The notes under the pieces: generated by a model
What the model was told of the DNA's origin: nothing
Seen by the model: only the letters and a program-made list of their open reading frames with translations
Database searches by the model: none
From: JAYRWN01 sp041917975
GTDB lineage: Bacteria; Bacteroidota; Bacteroidia; Chitinophagales; Saprospiraceae
Direction of reading: 5' to 3'
Length of the DNA stretch: 47,439 bases
Assembly: GCA_041917975.1 (NCBI GenBank)
Contig: JAYRWN010000001.1
Coordinates: 1-47,439, forward strand
Shown here: positions 43,055 to 47,439 of the stretch, piece by piece
Numbering within the stretch: the stretch's first letter is position 1
Layout of the letters: each line of letters begins with the position of its first letter
Program-made: the position numbers and the translations under genes

Positions 43055-44558
43055 TGAAGCTTCATGTTCTCGAGTATATGCAGTTATGATATAAGTATAA
43101 GAACTTTTGTGTTTGGCATGGTAGTCAACATAATAATTTTTGGGGTTACCAAAGGGTGACTGATACAAGAGATATTTGGTATCGATAAGATTTCCTACTC
43201 GTGACCCATTGAATCGGTGAATCGTATAATAGTAAGCATTTAAGTCCTGCTCCCAGGTAATTCGAACAAACTTTTTTTTTGTTTTTTAACTTAATCACGT
43301 TTACTTTATTTAAGGTGGTCATGGTTAGTTTTGGAGGCATCGGCAATAAAGCCGGTCTCTTATAGTATTCCAACTTTAATGAATCGGAAAAACCTAACAG
43401 ATTATCCTTAAACCATTTCGCACTAAAATAAATACTGCCTTGACATCCTGACATTGAACGGGCCAGCTTGATCTGATTAGGCATTTCTTCAGGGTTTTGC
43501 CAAGCTGCATGCGGATCTTGTCCGACCCTATACAAGGCATGACCAATGTAATAATTGCATTCATGCAAATTATTAGCCCACCACTGAGCGGCAATTTCCG
43601 GATCGATGAGCGGGTGACCTAAATAAAAATACAGTTGGGGAGCTACATAGTCTATCCACCCCTGCTCCATCCAGAAAAGTACATCCGCATACAAATCATC
43701 ATAACAGGTCTGCCCCGCCTTGGTGGCCGATCCTCGCAAAGGGTCCTTATCTGCATTTCGCCACACACCAAAAGGACTTATGCCGAGTTGAACATAAGGT
43801 TTAATACTTTTTATGGTTTTATGCAGCTGATAAATCAAAACATTGACATTGTTCCGGCGCCAGTCGCCAAGGTCATAACCAGCCATAGAGCTTTGGCTAT
43901 GGTTTAATACATCTGGAAATTCCTCCCCCTGGATGCGGTATGGGTAAAAATAGTCATCCAGATGAATCGCATCCAGATCATAGTTTCTAACTAGATCAGA
44001 AAGGACTTGAATGATATGATCCTGAACTTCAGGTAAAGAAGGATTAAAGTAATATTTTTCCCCATATTTTACGAACCATTCAGGATGCCGCTTAAGTGGA
44101 TGATTGGAGGCTACTGATGTTAAATCATTATTATTTAATGCCCTATAAGGATTGATCCAGGCATGGAATTCCATGGAATGTTGGTGAGCCGTTTGGATCA
44201 TGAACTGAAGTGGATCGTAAAATGGATTTGGTGGCTTACCTTGCTCTCCGGTGAGGTATTTGGACCAGGGTTCACTTGGAGAAGGATAAAAGGCGTCAGC
44301 ACTAGGCCTGATTTGTACTATTAACGCATTAAAACCCAGCTCTCGCAGGGAAGAAACATACGCTGTAAATTCTTGTCGTTGAGCCTCAGGAGTTAAATTC
44401 GGTGAAGAAGGCCAATCAATATTTTCAACCGTTGCAATCCATGCTCCTCTAAATTCCCGACCAGCACTGTTCAGAGTACTTTGAGCATTTAGGGAATCGA
44501 ACCAACAAACCAACAGAAGCCAGCAGATTTTATACCTGGCTCGTAAAAATTTAGTCAT
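43019..44558 (-). pseudogene. GHL10/DUF187-type glycoside hydrolase, frameshifted in an A9 tract
   Basis: The main frame encodes a secreted glycosylhydrolase-like (GHL10) protein with FRGAWIATVENIDWPS, GFNALIVQIRPSADAFY, FHAWINPYRAL and DLDAIHLDDYFYPYRI. It reads to a stop at 43146 with a nonsense tail. On the coding strand the sequence AAAAAACAAAAAAAAAGTTT includes an A9 run (plus-strand T run 43272-43280). With one A fewer, the frame continues as KFVRITWEQDLNAYYYTI and on to a TGA at 43019, giving a fibronectin-III-like C-terminal domain and about 512 residues in all. The gene may be broken, recoded by slippage, or hit by a sequencing error. The ATG at 44558 gives a signal peptide. It lies 12 bases after the transaldolase stop. 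Confidence 0.85.
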
Positions 44559-44570
44559 TGGCCCTAGCAA

Positions 44571-45230
44571 TTATTTTTGATTGGCTTTGCGGTGGTCTGC
44601 CAGGAATTTTTCCAATCCCAAATCAGTCAATGGGTGTTTTAATAACCCTAAAATCGCTTCCAATGGGCAAGTAACCACATCAGCCCCAGCTTTTGCAGCA
44701 TCAACGATGTGTTTACTGTTCCGGATAGAAGCAGCTAATATTTGTGTCTCATAGCCCTGGATGCTGTATATCTCGGCAATTTCTGCGATCAAGCCAATGC
44801 CATCCCAGTTAATATCATCAACACGACCGATAAACGGGGATAAATACGTAGCTCCAGCCTTAGCGGCAAGAATAGCTTGCCCGGCTGAAAAGATCAGTGT
44901 ACAATTTGTAGCTATGTCATGTTCTGAAAAATAATGCAAGGCTTTAATCCCATCTTTAATCATGGGCACTTTTACCACAATATTGGGTGCAATGGAAGCC
45001 AGCTCTTTACCCTCTTTTACAATACCCGCATAATCGGTGGCAATGACTTCGGCACTGACATCTCCTGGTACCAATTGGGCAATCATGGCATAGTGTTCTC
45101 GGATGGCTTTATCTCCGGTAATACCTTCTTTAGCCATAAGAGACGGATTGGTAGTAACGCCATCTAAAATACCAAGATCGTGTGCTTCTTTGATCTGCTC
45201 CAAATTTGCGGTATCAATAAAAAACTTCAT
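44571..45230 (-). CDS. Transaldolase / fructose-6-phosphate aldolase
   Basis: The 219-residue protein is the short transaldolase/FSA type. It has MKFFIDTANLEQIKEAHDLG, GVTTNPSLMAKEG and NIVVKVPM with Schiff-base Lys87. It transfers three-carbon units in the pentose phosphate pathway or cleaves fructose 6-phosphate; length alone does not separate the two. The following hydrolase gene starts 12 bases downstream on the same strand. Confidence 0.93.
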   Translation of the reverse strand: MKFFIDTANLEQIKEAHDLGILDGVTTNPSLMAKEGITGDKAIREHYAMIAQLVPGDVSAEVIATDYAGIVKEGKELASIAPNIVVKVPMIKDGIKALHYFSEHDIATNCTLIFSAGQAILAAKAGATYLSPFIGRVDDINWDGIGLIAEIAEIYSIQGYETQILAASIRNSKHIVDAAKAGADVVTCPLEAILGLLKHPLTDLGLEKFLADHRKANQK

Positions 45231-45260
45231 GCTTACAATATATTTAACTTTTTAATCATG

Positions 45261-45268
45261 CAAAGTTA
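45261..45268 (-). promoter_or_regulatory. Candidate -7 element of the transaldolase gene
   Basis: TAACTTTG on the minus strand fits TAnnTTTG and lies 30 bases before the start. A TTG upstream is spaced by only 17 bases. Confidence 0.45.
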
Positions 45269-45334
45269 AATAAAATCCATGGCTACAACGCCTCTTAAAT
45301 TTCATTTACTTTTAGATGAATAATTCAATTAATT

Positions 45335-46123
45335 ATGCAAATAGTTCTGGACAGTCCTGCAATCAAGGTTATGCAAAGTGCCTTTTATCAAACAAATACC
45401 GCCATGATTGTTCTTCCAGGCTTGACTTTGTTAACCGACCCTGGTTGGATACCCCACGAAGTAGCGTTTATTCAAAAACAGCTTCATGATCATAATCAAC
45501 CTTTGTTTTTAGCCTTTACCCATGCCGATTATGATCACCTTGCAGGCTCGGGAGCATATTCGAATTGCCGTAATATCATGTCTACGACCATGGCTGAAAA
45601 AACTCAGCAGGAGAAAGTCATCCAAAAAATAGCCGATTTGGATCAACAATTTTATTTTGTAAGGCCATATAAAGTGACGTTTCCTTATCCCGACATAGTT
45701 ATCTATAGCCCCGAGCAACATTTTTCAATTAATAATAACGAATTTATTGCCCTACTCATTCCTGGGCATTCTGCTGAAGACATGGCTTTATATAATCTTG
45801 ATCTTGGCATTCTGGTCTTAGGCGATTATTTGAGTAAACTAGAATTCCCCTTTATTGAATACAACTATGCTAGTTACTACAAATCGTTGGACAAATTACA
45901 TCAGTTTATCAGCCTGTATAAACCCAAATTAATCGTGCCCGGCCATGGACCATATTATGAGGACTACCGTGAAACTCTACACAGGATCAGTATTGATTTA
46001 AGTTACCTGGAAAATCTAAAAGTTAAATCCAGCCCTTGGGAAGAATGGGCCGGTTCTTATACTTTTGCTGAAAGTTTGTTATCAGCGCACCAAAAGAACT
46101 TGAAATATATAGTACCTGATTGA
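45335..46123 (+). CDS. MBL-fold metallo-hydrolase
   Basis: The 262-residue protein has a metallo-beta-lactamase fold. The metal motif reads THADYDHLAG (62-71), so the second His of HxHxDH is Asp65, with Asp67 and His68 kept. Later ligands lie in PGHSAEDM, LVLGDYLS and PGHGPYYEDY. Relatives include diverse hydrolases with this HxDxDH variant. The substrate is unknown. It starts on its own after a short leader and precedes the DinB-like gene by 24 bases. Confidence 0.88.
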   Translation: MQIVLDSPAIKVMQSAFYQTNTAMIVLPGLTLLTDPGWIPHEVAFIQKQLHDHNQPLFLAFTHADYDHLAGSGAYSNCRNIMSTTMAEKTQQEKVIQKIADLDQQFYFVRPYKVTFPYPDIVIYSPEQHFSINNNEFIALLIPGHSAEDMALYNLDLGILVLGDYLSKLEFPFIEYNYASYYKSLDKLHQFISLYKPKLIVPGHGPYYEDYRETLHRISIDLSYLENLKVKSSPWEEWAGSYTFAESLLSAHQKNLKYIVPD

Positions 46124-46147
46124 AAGTTATTTGTTAATGCCACAAAG

Positions 46148-46606
46148 ATGAAAACTGCTATTGTAACCGCCTTGAAGAATACATTTTCTGGTACACCCTG
46201 GTATGGAGAATCATTTTGGTCAGTCATTGCGTCGCTTGAATCCCATGACTTAAATAAAACAACACCTTCAGGGAAAAGTATTGGACATGTGTTAAACCAT
46301 ATATTAGCCTGGAGAACTTATGCGTTAGAACAATTGTCTGGCAATAAAGATTATTATCTGGAGGTCGGCAGTATTCAGGATTGGGATATCACCAAGAATT
46401 TTGACTCCGATAGTTGTCACATTCTGCTTACGGCTATTAAAAACAATCAAGAAAAACTCATTCAGGCCATTTCCAGTTTACCAGAACAACATCTAAAGCA
46501 TAAGGTCCCAGGTAAAAAATATACGTTCTATGACTTAATCCTAGGCATTCGCGACCATGACATTTACCATTTAGGACAAATTTCCCTGATCAAAAATAAT
46601 CTTTAG
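46148..46606 (+). CDS. DinB-like protein
   Basis: The 152-residue protein has the DinB four-helix fold with metal-site His residues at 47 and 51 (GHVLNHILAWR) and in IRDHDIYHLGQI near the C-terminus. DinB-superfamily proteins are metal-dependent and include thiol transferases; the biochemical role here is unknown. It is two bases upstream of the rRNA methyltransferase gene on the same strand. Confidence 0.88.
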   Translation: MKTAIVTALKNTFSGTPWYGESFWSVIASLESHDLNKTTPSGKSIGHVLNHILAWRTYALEQLSGNKDYYLEVGSIQDWDITKNFDSDSCHILLTAIKNNQEKLIQAISSLPEQHLKHKVPGKKYTFYDLILGIRDHDIYHLGQISLIKNNL

Positions 46607-46607
46607 A

Positions 46608-47439
46608 ATGATGTCGACCCAGGTGCGCCTTAAAAAAGGAAAGTCCTCTCTTTTAGCATTAAGATCACCATGGATTTTTTCCGGTGCTTTGGAAAAACTG
46701 CCTCCAAATCTTGAACAGGGACAATGGGTAGATGTGTTGGATGAATATGGTCGAATTGTGGCTACTGGACATTTTCATCCCAGCTCCATTGCTGTGCGGG
46801 TCCTTCAGTTTCATGAAATGGATGACCTTAAAGGATTTTACCAGGAAAAACTTTGTCAGGCCTATCACCTACGCCAACGGTTAGGTTGTATTCATAATCA
46901 ATCAACTTCAGCGTATCGATTGGTGCACGGGGAAGGTGATGGTCTGTCTGGATTAATTATTGATGTTTATAGCCAGGTCGCCATCATCCAGTGTCACACA
47001 TTAGGTATGTGGCGCGATATACCTCATATTCTGGAGGGCTTGTTGGGCCTTCCGGGTACACCAGTTATTTCTGTCTATACAAAAAGTGCGAGTGTTTTAC
47101 CTCATGCCGATGTGCAAGACGGCTTCCTTTTTGAACCAAAGGTCGATGCACTTGAAGTGATCGAATCCGGCATTAAATATAAAGTCGATTTTATTCAAGG
47201 CCAGAAAACGGGTTTGTTTTTAGATCAACGCAATAACCGGGCTTTATTGTCGAATTATTGTCGAAATAAAAAAGTACTGAACACCTTTTGTTATACCGGA
47301 GGATTTTCATTAGCTGCATTGCAAGGTGGAGCCGACGAGGTGGTTTCTGTTGATCAGAGCAGCTGGGCCATTGATCATGCCATAAAAAATGTTGAAGCTA
47401 ATTTCGGTACATCTTGTGGACACACGGCAGTAATATCCA
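46608..47439 (+). CDS. RlmI-like 23S rRNA methyltransferase, N-terminal part
   Basis: The frame runs off the right edge and encodes at least 277 residues. It begins with a PUA-like domain (about 3-80, LRSPWIFSGALEKL), then YRLVHGEGDGLSGLIIDVY, QKTGLFLDQRNNRALL and the SAM motif VLNTFCYTGGFSLAAL. This matches class I rRNA cytosine-C5 methyltransferases of the RlmI family. Two adjacent ATGs at 46608 and 46611 are possible starts. The C-terminal catalytic Cys region is not in the window. Confidence 0.92.
   Translation, partial: MMSTQVRLKKGKSSLLALRSPWIFSGALEKLPPNLEQGQWVDVLDEYGRIVATGHFHPSSIAVRVLQFHEMDDLKGFYQEKLCQAYHLRQRLGCIHNQSTSAYRLVHGEGDGLSGLIIDVYSQVAIIQCHTLGMWRDIPHILEGLLGLPGTPVISVYTKSASVLPHADVQDGFLFEPKVDALEVIESGIKYKVDFIQGQKTGLFLDQRNNRALLSNYCRNKKVLNTFCYTGGFSLAALQGGADEVVSVDQSSWAIDHAIKNVEANFGTSCGHTAVIS

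Noticed and set aside
1..47439. Mobile elements, phage genes, CRISPR arrays or a defence island
   Set aside because: No transposase, integrase, direct-repeat array, toxin-antitoxin pair or nuclease cluster was found; the gene content is mainly housekeeping.

Overview
The window looks like a core chromosomal segment of a member of the Bacteroidota. Base composition is moderately AT-rich. The evidence is: a fused SecDF; a gliding-motility protein GldC; a PorE-like OmpA protein; a secreted protein ending in a type IX secretion (T9SS) sorting domain; a TonB-dependent receptor followed by a DUF4249 lipoprotein; and Bacteroidota-type promoters (TAnnTTTG, in two or three cases with TTG about 19-21 bases upstream). 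Translation starts sit in A-rich leaders rather than behind Shine-Dalgarno sites. A Saprospiria-like lineage is a guess only. I see no insertion sequence, phage, CRISPR array or rRNA.

Layout. 1-12.4 kb: end of a UbiA-like membrane protein, PorE-like OmpA lipoprotein, SecDF, a BON-LysM protein, a 2-hydroxyacid dehydrogenase, a MORN-repeat protein, a TonB-dependent receptor, a T9SS cargo protein and a NamZ-type (DUF1343) lipoprotein. 12.4-23 kb: a DEDDh exonuclease/GIY-YIG fusion, pyrF, an Nfu scaffold protein, a Mrp ATPase, an unusual RibF-glycosyltransferase fusion coupled to an RluA-type pseudouridine synthase, yidC, an alpha/beta hydrolase and gpsA. 23-28.8 kb: two related tRNA-Arg genes in inverted orientation around a class V aminotransferase, then an acetate module (DUF4212 subunit, VC_2705-type symporter, acetyl-CoA synthetase) and tRNA-Gly. 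28.9-34.2 kb: DUF983 protein, rhodanese, GldC, and an operon of TonB receptor, DUF4249 lipoprotein and NAD(P)-binding protein. 34.2-39 kb: a leftward run ccmB-ccmC-ccmD-gdhA-lrp-traB joining haem export for cytochrome c maturation to glutamate metabolism. 39-47.4 kb: amidase, LuxE-type adenylating enzyme, small lipoprotein, ArsC-like protein, uridine phosphorylase, a GHL10-type hydrolase with a frameshift in an A9 tract, transaldolase/FSA, MBL hydrolase, DinB-like protein and the start of an RlmI-like rRNA methyltransferase.

The genome is very compact. Several convergent genes overlap at their 3' ends, one pair shares a palindromic TTAA as stop codons, and one divergent pair shares a palindromic CATG as start codons. 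Most genes are housekeeping genes and I found no convincing new multi-gene defence or mobile system. The most noteworthy items are the RibF-GT2 fusion, the A9 frameshift that hides a complete C-terminal beta domain, the CATG start overlap, and an inverted repeat lying on the promoter of the second TonB receptor. No stretch over 300 bases lacks a gene: the longest intergenic regions (24415-24814 and 28695-28936) each hold a tRNA and a terminator.
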